In this document: positions 28,275-37,049 of the stretch, one piece after another
Layout: each line of letters starts with the position of its first letter
Numbering within the stretch: position 1 is the first letter of the stretch
DNA from: Gracilibacter sp. BRH_c7a
Lineage (GTDB): Bacteria > Bacillota > Desulfitobacteriia > Desulfitobacteriales > Syntrophobotulaceae
Length of the DNA: 64,000 bases
NCBI GenBank assembly: GCA_001516055.1
Contig: LOEZ01000019.1
Location: 62,001 to 126,000, forward strand
Direction of reading: 5' to 3'
The notes under the pieces: model-generated
Database searches by the model: none
Told to the model about the DNA's origin: nothing
The model's input: only the letters and a program-made list of their open reading frames with translations
Program-made: the position numbers and the translations under genes

Positions 28275-28832
28275 ATGTTGTTCTTTTTAGCTATGGTATT
28301 GAACGAGCCTCAACGCAGCAAACTGGAGGAAGTGTATCACAGACATGGCCCGAGTATGTATAGAGTAGCACTAAGAATCTTAAATGATGAGCATCTGGCA
28401 CAAGATGCACTTCACGAAGCATTTATAAGAATTTCCGAGAACCTCGGAAAAATTAATGAAGTAAATTGTAATAGAACTCGGGCTTACGTCGTTATTATCA
28501 TTAGAAACATCTCAATCGATATCTATCGACGCAGGAAGAAACGATCCGGCTTACCACTGGAAGAGATAGAAAAATTCCCTGAATCAGGTCCAAGTCTGGA
28601 GGAGCTCGTAATCGATAATACCATGTTCGATGCAATGGTGACCAAAATCAAGGAGCTCCCCGCCCATTATGCCGATATCATTGCCCTAAAATATTTTTAT
28701 CACTACGATTATGAGGAGATCGCCTTAATTCTTAAAATCTCTGTCAAAAACGCTAGAATAAGGATGTACCGTGCTAAGCAAAGCCTGATAAGACTCATAT
28801 CCCAGGAACAGGAGGTGGCAAACAATGACTGA
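28275..28832 (+). CDS. ECF-family RNA polymerase sigma factor
   Basis: A 185-residue sigma factor. Region 2 is MYRVALRILNDEHLAQDALH and region 4 is YEEIALILKISVKNARIRMY. The start at 28275 or the ATG at 28293 (MVLNEPQ) are both possible; the second gives a more typical beginning. The downstream gene overlaps it by 8 nt, which marks a sigma/anti-sigma pair. It is only distantly like the sigma factor at 4001, so the two systems probably sense different signals. Confidence 0.9.
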   Translation: MLFFLAMVLNEPQRSKLEEVYHRHGPSMYRVALRILNDEHLAQDALHEAFIRISENLGKINEVNCNRTRAYVVIIIRNISIDIYRRRKKRSGLPLEEIEKFPESGPSLEELVIDNTMFDAMVTKIKELPAHYADIIALKYFYHYDYEEIALILKISVKNARIRMYRAKQSLIRLISQEQEVANND

Positions 28833-29598
28833 GCAAATATCGAGTGAATATGAATTAACTAAAACTCAGACTAAAGAAAAAGCAAAAGAAAAGATGTTTG
28901 ATGCAATCTTGGAATATGCCGCCGCTTGCCATGTAGAAAATATTATCGAAGAAAATAAACTCGCTGAAGAGGTTCTTGAATTCAACCCTTCTCCAGAGTT
29001 TGAATACAGAATGAAGAAGCTGATTGCTGAGCATGACAGAAGTGAAAAAATCAAGCATATAAAGAATAGGACTTTGAAGTTTTTACCTAAGGTTGCTATC
29101 TTCTTTTTTGTCTTAATAGGAAGCCTGACTCTCGTGATAGCCAGCGTAGATGCCTTAAGGATTAGAGCTATCAATCTGATTGTAGATATCAAGGATCAAT
29201 ATACCGGCTTCACATTGGAGGATTCTTCAGACAAAACTCACCAGATCAACTATCAACTACCTCCGGATTGGAACGGGTATTATCCCAACTATGTTCCGGA
29301 AGGATTTACTGTCATAGGTGCTGAAGATCGAACCGTATTAAGCAACATATATTTTGAAGATAGTCAGGGAAGAACAATACGCTTCTCTCAATATTCAAGC
29401 ACGAATACCGACCTGAGAATTGACACCGAAAATGCCGATGTACAGCAAATATTAATTCACGATATCGAAGCTCTTTTGGTTGAAAAGCAAGGGCTTGTAG
29501 GTATTGTCTGGGAGAATGAGTATTTATTTTATATCACCGGAGAAGCAGATAAAGCAGAGTTAATCAAAATGGCTGAGAGTGTAGAAAAAAACATTTAA
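28825..29598 (+). CDS. Single-pass membrane anti-sigma candidate with DUF4367-type domain
   Basis: A 257-residue protein: a charged cytoplasmic segment of about 85 residues, one membrane helix (about 87-108), then an outer domain of about 150 residues like DUF4367 (PNYVPEGFTVIGAED, IRFSQYS, GIVWENEYLFYITGEADK). No HxxxCxxC zinc motif is visible, unlike the pair at 4001-5975. The role as inhibitor of the adjacent sigma factor is inferred from overlap and topology. Confidence 0.75.
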   Translation: MTEQISSEYELTKTQTKEKAKEKMFDAILEYAAACHVENIIEENKLAEEVLEFNPSPEFEYRMKKLIAEHDRSEKIKHIKNRTLKFLPKVAIFFFVLIGSLTLVIASVDALRIRAINLIVDIKDQYTGFTLEDSSDKTHQINYQLPPDWNGYYPNYVPEGFTVIGAEDRTVLSNIYFEDSQGRTIRFSQYSSTNTDLRIDTENADVQQILIHDIEALLVEKQGLVGIVWENEYLFYITGEADKAELIKMAESVEKNI

Positions 29599-29625
29599 AA
29601 ATAATTCCCAAATACTGTTATGTAG

Positions 29626-29684
29626 AGCCACTCCTTTTCGTTTATTTATCTGAACGTATAAATAAACAATGAAAGGGGGTGGTT
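29626..29684 (+). terminator. Long imperfect hairpin after the sigma/anti-sigma pair
   Basis: Arms CCACTCCTTTTCGTTTATTT and its near-complement AAATAAACAATGAAAGGGGG, with a short CTGAACGT centre, form a long A/T-rich stem with GC ends. It could terminate the upstream pair, though there is no long T run, or be one end of a decayed element. Confidence 0.5.
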
Positions 29685-29690
29685 TCACTA

Positions 29691-29828
29691 TGATGACAGT
29701 GTTAAATAATTAAAAGATTGGGTTATAATACTGAGCTCTTTGATGTGAGAGCGCAGTTTATTGGTGGTAAGTATTATATTGATTATGGTGATGGGGCTAT
29801 AAAGGCTTTTGAAATACAACAGAAGTAA
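29691..29828 (+). pseudogene. Small decayed coding remnant
   Basis: A strong GAAAGGGGG site is followed by ATG and only seven codons (MMTVLNN). A different frame then reads LGYNTELFDVRAQFIGGKYY plus 16 more residues to a stop at about 29828. The two pieces look like one small gene broken by a frameshift. The family is not recognised. Confidence 0.35.
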
Positions 29829-29862
29829 ATTCGTGCTAATTAGGTGGTGAAGGAGAAATTCT

Positions 29863-30675
29863 ATGAGAAAAATTTGCGTTGTGTTATTAGTAGTCCTTTT
29901 TATTACTGGTTGTTCAATTCAACATGAATCATTCAAGGAAGATCCGCAAGTAGAGGATAGCACCATAGAATCACAAGATAATACCAATGAAACAGATAGC
30001 TCAGCCATTTTCCCGAAAGTTATGTTCCTAAAAGGAAATGATATTATTAGATTCTTTCCAGACGATAAATCTGATTCAATAAAAGAGATTAAAAATACTT
30101 ATGTTACTGTCTATAATGTTATCAACAATGCAGAAAGAGAGGAGTGGGCAATTGTTGAGTATATAGATGAAGTCAATCAGAAACATCATGGTTACGTTAT
30201 GTCAGAACGGCTGAGCGATAGACCGAATATACCTCAATATGTTTGCAATCAAGAAGCAATATCTGATATAGCAATCGGAGATGGATTAGAGAAAGCAATA
30301 ATTCAATATGGGGATGATTATGAAGTTTATAAGTCTGAATTTGGTATCAATTATGCTTTCAATAAAAAGAATAGAGATGTCATCACTCAAATTGACCCAA
30401 TGAGCTTTACAGTTAAAGCTATAATTGTAAATAGTAGTGGATACAAAACTAAAGAAAATTTTCAGGTAGGACACAATGCCATTAAGGTTATTGAATCTTA
30501 TAAATCTAAATATGAAATGAACACGGATCAGCAGTTATTTAATGATAGACCAGAAAGCACTTTCGACATTGGGGATGGTTATGTAATAGAATTCAATTAT
30601 GAACCCAAGGAGTTAGGAGAAGAGAGCATTATAACAAGTATCAGTTTATATAATATCACTGATGGAGATTGGTAA
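29863..30675 (+). CDS. Lipoprotein of unknown function
   Basis: A 270-residue predicted lipoprotein with a signal segment ending in FITGC. A Glu/Asp/Thr/Ser-rich linker (about residues 22-48) leads to a domain around residues 50-115 that could have an SH3-like fold (VYNVINNAEREEWAIVEYID), then a second domain of about 150 residues. I do not recognise the family. The GGTGGTGAAGGAG site precedes the ATG. It is more AT-rich than the biosynthetic genes around it, consistent with acquisition or relaxed constraint. Confidence 0.6.
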   Translation: MRKICVVLLVVLFITGCSIQHESFKEDPQVEDSTIESQDNTNETDSSAIFPKVMFLKGNDIIRFFPDDKSDSIKEIKNTYVTVYNVINNAEREEWAIVEYIDEVNQKHHGYVMSERLSDRPNIPQYVCNQEAISDIAIGDGLEKAIIQYGDDYEVYKSEFGINYAFNKKNRDVITQIDPMSFTVKAIIVNSSGYKTKENFQVGHNAIKVIESYKSKYEMNTDQQLFNDRPESTFDIGDGYVIEFNYEPKELGEESIITSISLYNITDGDW

Positions 30676-30802
30676 TATTGGCGAGTTTAATTACTTCTTT
30701 AGAATAGCCTCGTCGTACTTTGGATAGGTGACCGTGGCTCTGACGGTGAACGAGAACCTAATATACTATTAGAATCTTAATAGACCAAAGGAGGAAAAGA
30801 AT

Positions 30803-31022
30803 ATGAATAAGGGCGAATTGACTAATATAGCCTTAAAAATCCTTGCTATTTATTATTCAAGGATTTAATGCTATTGCCACCGTAGTTACTTACCGTGCTA
30901 TTTCAACAACTTCAACTATAACATATGCAGTTAATACTTCATTACCTTTAGTTTTTTTTATTGTCTTAGAAACAATGCTACTCTTATATATAATAATGTT
31001 CAAGCCGGGCCAGGAACTATAG
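30803..31022 (+). pseudogene. Frameshifted small membrane protein gene
   Basis: After an AAAGGAGG site, ATG opens MNKGELTNIALKILAIYY and stops five codons later at TAA. A neighbouring frame continues IIQGFNAIATVVTYRAISTT, then a hydrophobic segment (SLPLVFFIVLETMLLLYIIM) and ends FKPGQEL at 31022. Joined, they would give a membrane protein of about 72 residues with two helices. A single indel near 30857-30866 explains the break. Sequencing error is the alternative. Confidence 0.6.
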
Positions 31023-31062
31023 ATGATAAGTATTTGGTGAAGCCATAAACTATAGTCTATTC

Positions 31063-31689
31063 TTACATACCATATAATAAGGCATTACATATGGCCGCTG
31101 CAACATTGCTTCCGCCCTTTCTTCCTTGAGCAACAATATAAGGAACTCCTGCTTCCATAATTATTTCTTTAGATTCAACAACATTGACGAAACCTACTGG
31201 GACACCGATAACAAGTTCTGGAGTAATCTTGTTTTCCTTGATTAGTTCAGACAGTTTGATTAAAGCAGTAGGTGCATTCCCGATAGCGAAAATCAACGGC
31301 CCATCAATAGTTAAGGCTTTTTCCATACAGGCAGATGCTCTGGTAGTGCCCTCTTGCTTTGCTTTCCTTGCGACATCTTCATCGGCCATAAAACAATACA
31401 CCTTGCCGCCATAGGATTCTAACATTTTGGCGTTAATCCCCACACTTGCCATTCTTGTATCTGTCACAATAGAAGCCCCATTCTTAATTGCTTTTCTAGC
31501 TTTAGATACAACCTCATCAGAAAAACAAAGACTCTGTACATAGTCGAAATCAGCGGTGGTATGAATCACCCGTTTAATTATGCCTGCCTTATCTTCTTCC
31601 AATCGGATATCTCCAAGTTCCTTGGTTATGATCTCAAAACTGCGTTTTTCTATTTCCTCCGGTAAGACATGTTCAATCTTTATGGTCAT
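31063..31689 (-). CDS. cbiC: Cobalt-precorrin-8 methylmutase
   Basis: A 208-residue enzyme that moves the C11 methyl group to C12, forming cobyrinate. The catalytic histidine is in RVIHTTADFDYVQSL; VTDTRMASVGIN and IGVPVGFVNVVESKE are family signatures. It is the last gene of the cobalamin operon, 4 nt after the adenosyltransferase gene. A decayed partial copy lies at 28089-28172. Confidence 0.95.
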   Translation of the reverse strand: MTIKIEHVLPEEIEKRSFEIITKELGDIRLEEDKAGIIKRVIHTTADFDYVQSLCFSDEVVSKARKAIKNGASIVTDTRMASVGINAKMLESYGGKVYCFMADEDVARKAKQEGTTRASACMEKALTIDGPLIFAIGNAPTALIKLSELIKENKITPELVIGVPVGFVNVVESKEIIMEAGVPYIVAQGRKGGSNVAAAICNALLYGM

Positions 31690-31693
31690 TCTA

Positions 31694-32221
31694 TTACCTC
31701 TCTATCCCAATCCTTGCTTTAATCCCTTTATCATAGGGGTGTTTTACCTTTTTAATCTCCGAAACATAATCAGCAAGTTCAATAAGTTCTTCGGACGGTT
31801 CTCTGCCTGTTAAAACTACCTCTAGCGCTTCTGGCTTATTCTTTAAGAAATTTAGTAATTCTTCACAATCTACTAGATTGTAATTATAAGCTGAAATTAT
31901 CTCATCCAGAATAAGCAGGTCTACCTGACTTGAGTTAGCCATAGTTATCCCTTCGCTTAAAATCTCATTGTGAAGAATCCTGCACTCCTCTTTCTCTTGG
32001 TCCGTCATTTGAAAGTAAAACCCAAACCCTTTTCTGGTTCTCAGCAGTTTAATCCCCGGTATTTTCTCTAAGGTAGAGATCTCTCCGGTATCCTGGCTTT
32101 TTAGGAATTGGATAATCAGCACTTTAAATCCCCTGCCTACGCTGCGAACAGCTAGGCCCAGAGATGCAGTTGTTTTCCCTTTGCCATCACCACAATAGAT
32201 ATGTATTAATCCCTTTTCCAC
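31694..32221 (-). CDS. cobO: Corrinoid adenosyltransferase (CobA/CobO type)
   Basis: A 175-residue enzyme that transfers the adenosyl group from ATP to cob(I)yrinate or cobinamide. The P-loop is YCGDGKGKTTASLG; VDLLILDEIISAYNY is the second motif. It is 3 nt after cbiP. Confidence 0.94.
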   Translation of the reverse strand: MEKGLIHIYCGDGKGKTTASLGLAVRSVGRGFKVLIIQFLKSQDTGEISTLEKIPGIKLLRTRKGFGFYFQMTDQEKEECRILHNEILSEGITMANSSQVDLLILDEIISAYNYNLVDCEELLNFLKNKPEALEVVLTGREPSEELIELADYVSEIKKVKHPYDKGIKARIGIER

Positions 32222-32224
32222 CAG

Positions 32225-33733
32225 TTATACACCTTCTTCCAATATTCTATAGATTGCAGTCATATCTACAGATTTTCTTATCTCTTCAGCCAAGATGTTA
32301 TATTGTCTTTCCTTATAATCTTTAAAACTTATCTGATCAACCGTTTTGTCTATCCCCTTATTGTTTAGGAGACATTCCACAATGGTTGAAGCTACATTTC
32401 CCTCGTCAAAAATGCCGTGAACATAGCTCCCTATTACATTACTATTCTGGCTTCCATCCACTTGGCTTGCTGTTTCCTCATTGCACACATCTAGGTGAGT
32501 TAAAGGTGCTTCACCGCCATTCGTCATTCCCATATGAATTTCATAGCCGCTGAAAGGAAGGTTAGATAACTTCGACAATAAGCCGTCGATTTGTTGGAAT
32601 CTGCCGTTTACGCGAGTTCGTGTTTTATTTGGTGCAAAAGTAGTTATGGTATCCAGCAGCTCCATCCCGACTAAGCTTCCACCATGTTCGACATTATAAG
32701 GATCTTCAAGGGCTTTACCAAGCATCTGATATCCCCCGCACATTCCAAATACGACAGTCCCCTGAGAGGCTTGTTTTTTGATTAGTCCCTCAAGTCCTAT
32801 CTGACGTAGCCAAAGAAGATCACCCATAGTATTTTTTGTTCCGGGCAGGATAATCATGTCCGGATTCCCAAGCTCGGATGGTGATTTAATATATCGGAGC
32901 GATACTCCTGGAATCAGCTCAAAAACATTAAAGTCTGTAAAATTAGACATTCTTGGTAATTGTATGACTGCGATGTCTACTATTTCAACAGTATTATTCT
33001 TACCCTTGCCAAGTCTCTCTGATAAGCTGTCTTCATCTTCGATATCTATCTTCAAATAAGGCACAACACCAATAATAGGGATATTGACCTTTTCTTCAAT
33101 CATTGCCAGCCCAGGCTTTAGAATATTAACATCTCCGCGAAACTTATTAATTACAATCCCTTTAATAAGTTCTCTCTCGTCTTCATCAAGCAGCATAATC
33201 GTCCCGTAAATGGATGCAAAAACTCCGCCTCGGTCGATATCGGCAACTAGCAACACAGGGGCTTTAGCCAATTTCGCCATACCCATATTAACTATATCTT
33301 CACTCTTCAGATTGATCTCAGCCGGACTCCCTGCTCCTTCTATAACAATGACATCATGATCTGTGGAAAGTGTTTCATAAGCTTTCATGATATCGGGGAT
33401 CAACTTGTTTTTATAACTAAAGTATTCCTCAGCATTCATATTGCCAAGCACTTCACCATTAACAATAACCTGAGAACCTTTATCAGAAGTAGGTTTTAGA
33501 AGTATAGGATTCATAAGAACACTTGGTTCAAGACCGGCAGCTTCCGCTTGGACAACCTGGGCCCTTCCCATCTCATAGCCTTCTTCGGTGATAAAGGAGT
33601 TTAAAGCCATGTTCTGTGATTTAAAAGGTGCAACGCTATACCCATCCTGTTTAAAAATCCTGCACAACCCTGCAGTAAAAAGACTTTTTCCAGCATTAGA
33701 CATCGTACCTTGAACCATGATTGCTTTAGCCAT
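32225..33733 (-). CDS. cbiP: Adenosylcobyric acid synthase
   Basis: A glutamine amidotransferase of about 502 residues that amidates four side chains of the corrin ring. The N-terminal P-loop-like [11 protein letters not shown] is followed by a class I glutaminase domain with nucleophile in [12 protein letters not shown] and a histidine in [11 protein letters not shown]. The ATG at 33733 (MAKAIMVQG) is preferred; one at 33745 adds four residues and neither has a strong ribosome site. Confidence 0.94.
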   Translation of the reverse strand: MAKAIMVQGTMSNAGKSLFTAGLCRIFKQDGYSVAPFKSQNMALNSFITEEGYEMGRAQVVQAEAAGLEPSVLMNPILLKPTSDKGSQVIVNGEVLGNMNAEEYFSYKNKLIPDIMKAYETLSTDHDVIVIEGAGSPAEINLKSEDIVNMGMAKLAKAPVLLVADIDRGGVFASIYGTIMLLDEDERELIKGIVINKFRGDVNILKPGLAMIEEKVNIPIIGVVPYLKIDIEDEDSLSERLGKGKNNTVEIVDIAVIQLPRMSNFTDFNVFELIPGVSLRYIKSPSELGNPDMIILPGTKNTMGDLLWLRQIGLEGLIKKQASQGTVVFGMCGGYQMLGKALEDPYNVEHGGSLVGMELLDTITTFAPNKTRTRVNGRFQQIDGLLSKLSNLPFSGYEIHMGMTNGGEAPLTHLDVCNEETASQVDGSQNSNVIGSYVHGIFDEGNVASTIVECLLNNKGIDKTVDQISFKDYKERQYNILAEEIRKSVDMTAIYRILEEGV

Positions 33734-33772
33734 AATCACACCCATTTCACTACAATTTGCATTACCTTATCT

Positions 33773-34903
33773 TTACCTAAAAGATAGCAGATATTTAAGG
33801 ATTTCTCCTGTAGGAATAGATTCTATTCCTGTTCTATTCTGCAGAGATTGACTTCTAATGATATAGGGAACATCCAGTGCAGAATGTTTACCCGTTAAGG
33901 GGCTTGTAGCATGATCTGCACAGATTAGAATATTTATCTGGCTATTTAGGTTATTGTCCACATAGGCAATAAACTCTCTGTCTATCTTCTCTATAAACTT
34001 AATCTTTTCGTTAACATCATAACGGTGAGAGGCTTCATCCAGCCCGTTAATATGAACGAATACAAAATCATATTCTTCCAGTAAGGAACAGGCACCTTCT
34101 GCCTTTAATCTCAGGTTGGTATCAATATCCGCGGTCAACCCTTCCATTTTGGGGACATATAATCCTAAGGCTAGAGCTATCCCCTTGGCTATCTCTGCGC
34201 CGCACACAGCTGCCCCAGCTTTCCCATACTTTTGCTTGAACGTAGGCAGTTTACTCTTTTCAGCTATTCCCCATGGATAGAAAAGGTAGCGATATTGTTT
34301 ACCATCTTCTCCATTAATTTTAAATTCATTGCTGGATACAAAATCATGCAATACTTCTGACGATTTGCATAATTCCCCTAATAATCTTTCGATGTCCTCT
34401 CCTAAGAACTCATGGGGTGGGTAAGTTAGGCAATCAAAAGAGTTAAAATCCTTTTTATTCATGACTAATAGATTTCGATATCCAGACAGATGAATAAAGT
34501 CTATATCGCTTGTTCTTCCTGCTTCCTGTTCGGAGACTTTCTTCATCTCCTGCTTGGTTAATCCTCCCCCGTTAAAAGAGATTAACTTCTTATCTTCAAC
34601 AGCAACAAGGTTACAACGTAAGACCACCTCATCTTCGCCCAACGCGTGACCATGCGCTAATAGTTCCAGCGCAGCTCTGCTTTTCGGAAAACTTTCCTGA
34701 GGAATCCCCAATAGATTTAAGATACAATTCATACTTTCGGGTAAATACCCTTGGGGACAGGCGTTAAAATACCCTTTAATCCCTTGGGCCGCTAAGCGAT
34801 CAAGATTCTCATGATTTGCATAATCATACGAGGTTTTATATTCTAAATCTTTGATTGGCTCATCTGCTAACCCATCTAAGATTATCATCATTGTTTTCAT
34901 CAT
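33773..34903 (-). CDS. Phosphoglycerate-mutase-like (ApgM family) protein in the cobalamin operon
   Basis: A 376-residue member of the alkaline-phosphatase superfamily that resembles archaeal cofactor-independent phosphoglycerate mutase. Metal-ligand segments are visible: MIILDGLADEP, NGLDEASHRYD and CADHATSPLTGKHS; a candidate nucleophile Ser lies in PESMNCI. Its start overlaps cobD by about 44 nt, so its job is probably in the same branch. Two ideas: alpha-ribazole phosphatase in place of CobC, or kinase making threonine phosphate for CobD, since an ApgM relative acts as homoserine kinase in Bacteroides. A glycolytic role is less likely here. Confidence 0.75.
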   Translation of the reverse strand: MMKTMMIILDGLADEPIKDLEYKTSYDYANHENLDRLAAQGIKGYFNACPQGYLPESMNCILNLLGIPQESFPKSRAALELLAHGHALGEDEVVLRCNLVAVEDKKLISFNGGGLTKQEMKKVSEQEAGRTSDIDFIHLSGYRNLLVMNKKDFNSFDCLTYPPHEFLGEDIERLLGELCKSSEVLHDFVSSNEFKINGEDGKQYRYLFYPWGIAEKSKLPTFKQKYGKAGAAVCGAEIAKGIALALGLYVPKMEGLTADIDTNLRLKAEGACSLLEEYDFVFVHINGLDEASHRYDVNEKIKFIEKIDREFIAYVDNNLNSQINILICADHATSPLTGKHSALDVPYIIRSQSLQNRTGIESIPTGEILKYLLSFR

Positions 34904-35987
34904 CGATCACATCCTTAAGGGCTTCAATAAGCTTCATATTGTCCCTGCGTTTTTTGACTGCCACCCTGTAAAAATCACTGTCTAAGTTGATATAGTTGGA
35001 ACAGGCACGAATCAAAATCCCTTTGGATAATAGTCTCTGGTTCAGATTTGATACGTTAACGTTATTGGCGACATTGGTTTTAAAAAATATATAATTGGCT
35101 TTGGAACCATATATCTCAAAACCAAGGTTTGTTAACTCCCTAATCAAAAAAATTCTCTCTTCAGGAATCAAACGCTTTGTCTCTTTAATATAATCAGTGA
35201 GTTTCAAAGCAGATATTCCCGCAGCTTGAGCTAAGCTGGATACTCCCCAATCCTGTCCGCTGGTTCTCATCTTTTCTATCAGGAGTTTGTTCGAAGTAAT
35301 GGTATATCCAAGTCGTATTCCAGCCATTGCATAGATTTTCGTAAATGCTTTGAGGATAACTAGATTACTATAAGCTTCCACAAACGGTTGGACTGAATAA
35401 TCTTCAGCTTGATCTATAAAGTCAATAAAGCATTCATCAATCAGTACTACGGTCTTTGTCTCCCGGCATCGATCAAGAACATTCTGAATGAAAGATTTGC
35501 TGCACAGTTGACCGGTAGGGTTATTGGGGTTACAGATATATACCATATCAGTCTCTGTGTTTATTTTATCAATGAAGTCTATCCCGACCAAGAAATCCTC
35601 ATCAATCGATAAGTAATAATAGTCTATATCACAGCCGACTGTCTTTAACGCTTTTTCATAGTCGGCAAATGTAGGGGCACACAGCAATGCTTTTTTTGGT
35701 TTTAAGGCCAGAGCCAGTCGAAAAATAATATCTGAGGCTCCATTTCCACATAAGATATAATCCTGATTTGTCTTCTCATAATTCGCTAAAGCTGCTGTAA
35801 GTTCTCTGCAAAAAGGGTCAGGATATTTTTCACTGTCTGCGAGAGCCTCCTCGATAGCCTGCTTTACTTCATCAGGAAGACCTAGGGGATTTGTATTCAC
35901 AGAGAAATCTAGAATTTCTTCTTTTCCTATCTGTTCTTTGGCAGAATAGATATCGCCACCATGAACATATTCATACATCTTTTTCAC
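34860..35987 (-). CDS. cobD: Threonine-phosphate decarboxylase
   Basis: A 375-residue PLP enzyme of the histidinol-phosphate aminotransferase fold that makes aminopropanol phosphate for the nucleotide loop. Seen: DFSVNTNPLGLP at the start, CNPNNPTGQL, and the PLP lysine in KAFTKIYAMAGIRLGY. Its start MYEYVHGGDIYSA is typical of CobD and unlike HisC. Its 3' end overlaps the ApgM-like gene. Confidence 0.92.
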   Translation of the reverse strand: MKKMYEYVHGGDIYSAKEQIGKEEILDFSVNTNPLGLPDEVKQAIEEALADSEKYPDPFCRELTAALANYEKTNQDYILCGNGASDIIFRLALALKPKKALLCAPTFADYEKALKTVGCDIDYYYLSIDEDFLVGIDFIDKINTETDMVYICNPNNPTGQLCSKSFIQNVLDRCRETKTVVLIDECFIDFIDQAEDYSVQPFVEAYSNLVILKAFTKIYAMAGIRLGYTITSNKLLIEKMRTSGQDWGVSSLAQAAGISALKLTDYIKETKRLIPEERIFLIRELTNLGFEIYGSKANYIFFKTNVANNVNVSNLNQRLLSKGILIRACSNYINLDSDFYRVAVKKRRDNMKLIEALKDVIDDENNDDNLRWVSR

Positions 35988-36080
35988 CTACCTTGGCTTA
36001 CCTTATAACTTTTTGTTTAGCTTCTTATTTATTAATATTGGACTTTTAGGACTATCTTTTTGTCTCTTATCTTTCCTGTT

Positions 36081-37049
36081 TTAATATGGAATTTTTAATA
36101 CTAGAAACCTGGTGACTATTCCGAGGATAAGTCCCAATATGGATGTCACATACAAAAGGTTATTAGCTCTTCTAATATCAGCTATCTCAATCTCTCTATT
36201 TTCATCTCCGATGGTCGGTTTCATTATTAGCTTACCAAAATAGTAATTTTCCCCTGCAAGCTGAATGTTTAGCGCCCCTGCACAAACAGCTTCTGTGTGG
36301 GCCGAATTCGGGCTAGTGTGATTATATCGGTCCCTTTTATATATTCTTATTGCCCCTTGGACATCATAACGTAGCATCCAGGTTGAGATAATCATCAGGT
36401 AGGCTGATACCCTTGCAGGGATATAATTCGCTAGATCATCAAATTTTGCCGCAAACCTACCAAAGTGCAAGTATTTGTCATTTTTGTAACCAATCATGGA
36501 ATCAAGGGTATTGATAGCCTTGTATAAAAAGCCTAAAGGGGCTCCTCCAATAAGAATGAAGATCATAGGAGCAACAACCCCATCAGATACGTTTTCTGCT
36601 ACGGTTTCCACTGCCCCTTTGGTGACTTGAGCTGTACTCAAGTTCTCTGTGTCTCGGCCCACTATCCGAGAGAGTGAGATTCTCGCTTCAGGCAGTTTTT
36701 CTTGTTCAAGCTCATAGAACACCCTCATACTTTCTTTCTTCAGGGCTTTGGTTGCTAGAATCTGATAACACATTACAGTTTCTAAGATATACCTTAAAAC
36801 AGGATGAAAACTACCAGCAAAAGATAATATCGTGTAAGGGATAATAAAAGATACTGCAACCACAACGACTGTCAGGACCATCCCAGAAAGGTATTTCGTT
36901 CTATCCGTTTGGCAGCTAATCCGGCGCAGCAGCTTTTCACCTTTGGCAATCATATTACCAATATAACGCACTGGATGGGGGATACCCTCCGGATCTCCAA
37001 AAATGAGATCAAGAATATAGCCTGTGATCAAGGCATAAATTGTAATCAT
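36081..37049 (-). CDS. cbiB: Adenosylcobinamide-phosphate synthase
   Basis: A 322-residue integral membrane protein that couples aminopropanol phosphate to adenosylcobyric acid. DLIFGDPEGIPHPVRYIGNMI and ENVSDGVVAPMIF are family motifs. It has about five membrane segments. It overlaps cbiA by 4 nt. The 93-bp gap down to cobD shows no promoter or terminator. Confidence 0.94.
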   Translation of the reverse strand: MITIYALITGYILDLIFGDPEGIPHPVRYIGNMIAKGEKLLRRISCQTDRTKYLSGMVLTVVVVAVSFIIPYTILSFAGSFHPVLRYILETVMCYQILATKALKKESMRVFYELEQEKLPEARISLSRIVGRDTENLSTAQVTKGAVETVAENVSDGVVAPMIFILIGGAPLGFLYKAINTLDSMIGYKNDKYLHFGRFAAKFDDLANYIPARVSAYLMIISTWMLRYDVQGAIRIYKRDRYNHTSPNSAHTEAVCAGALNIQLAGENYYFGKLIMKPTIGDENREIEIADIRRANNLLYVTSILGLILGIVTRFLVLKIPY

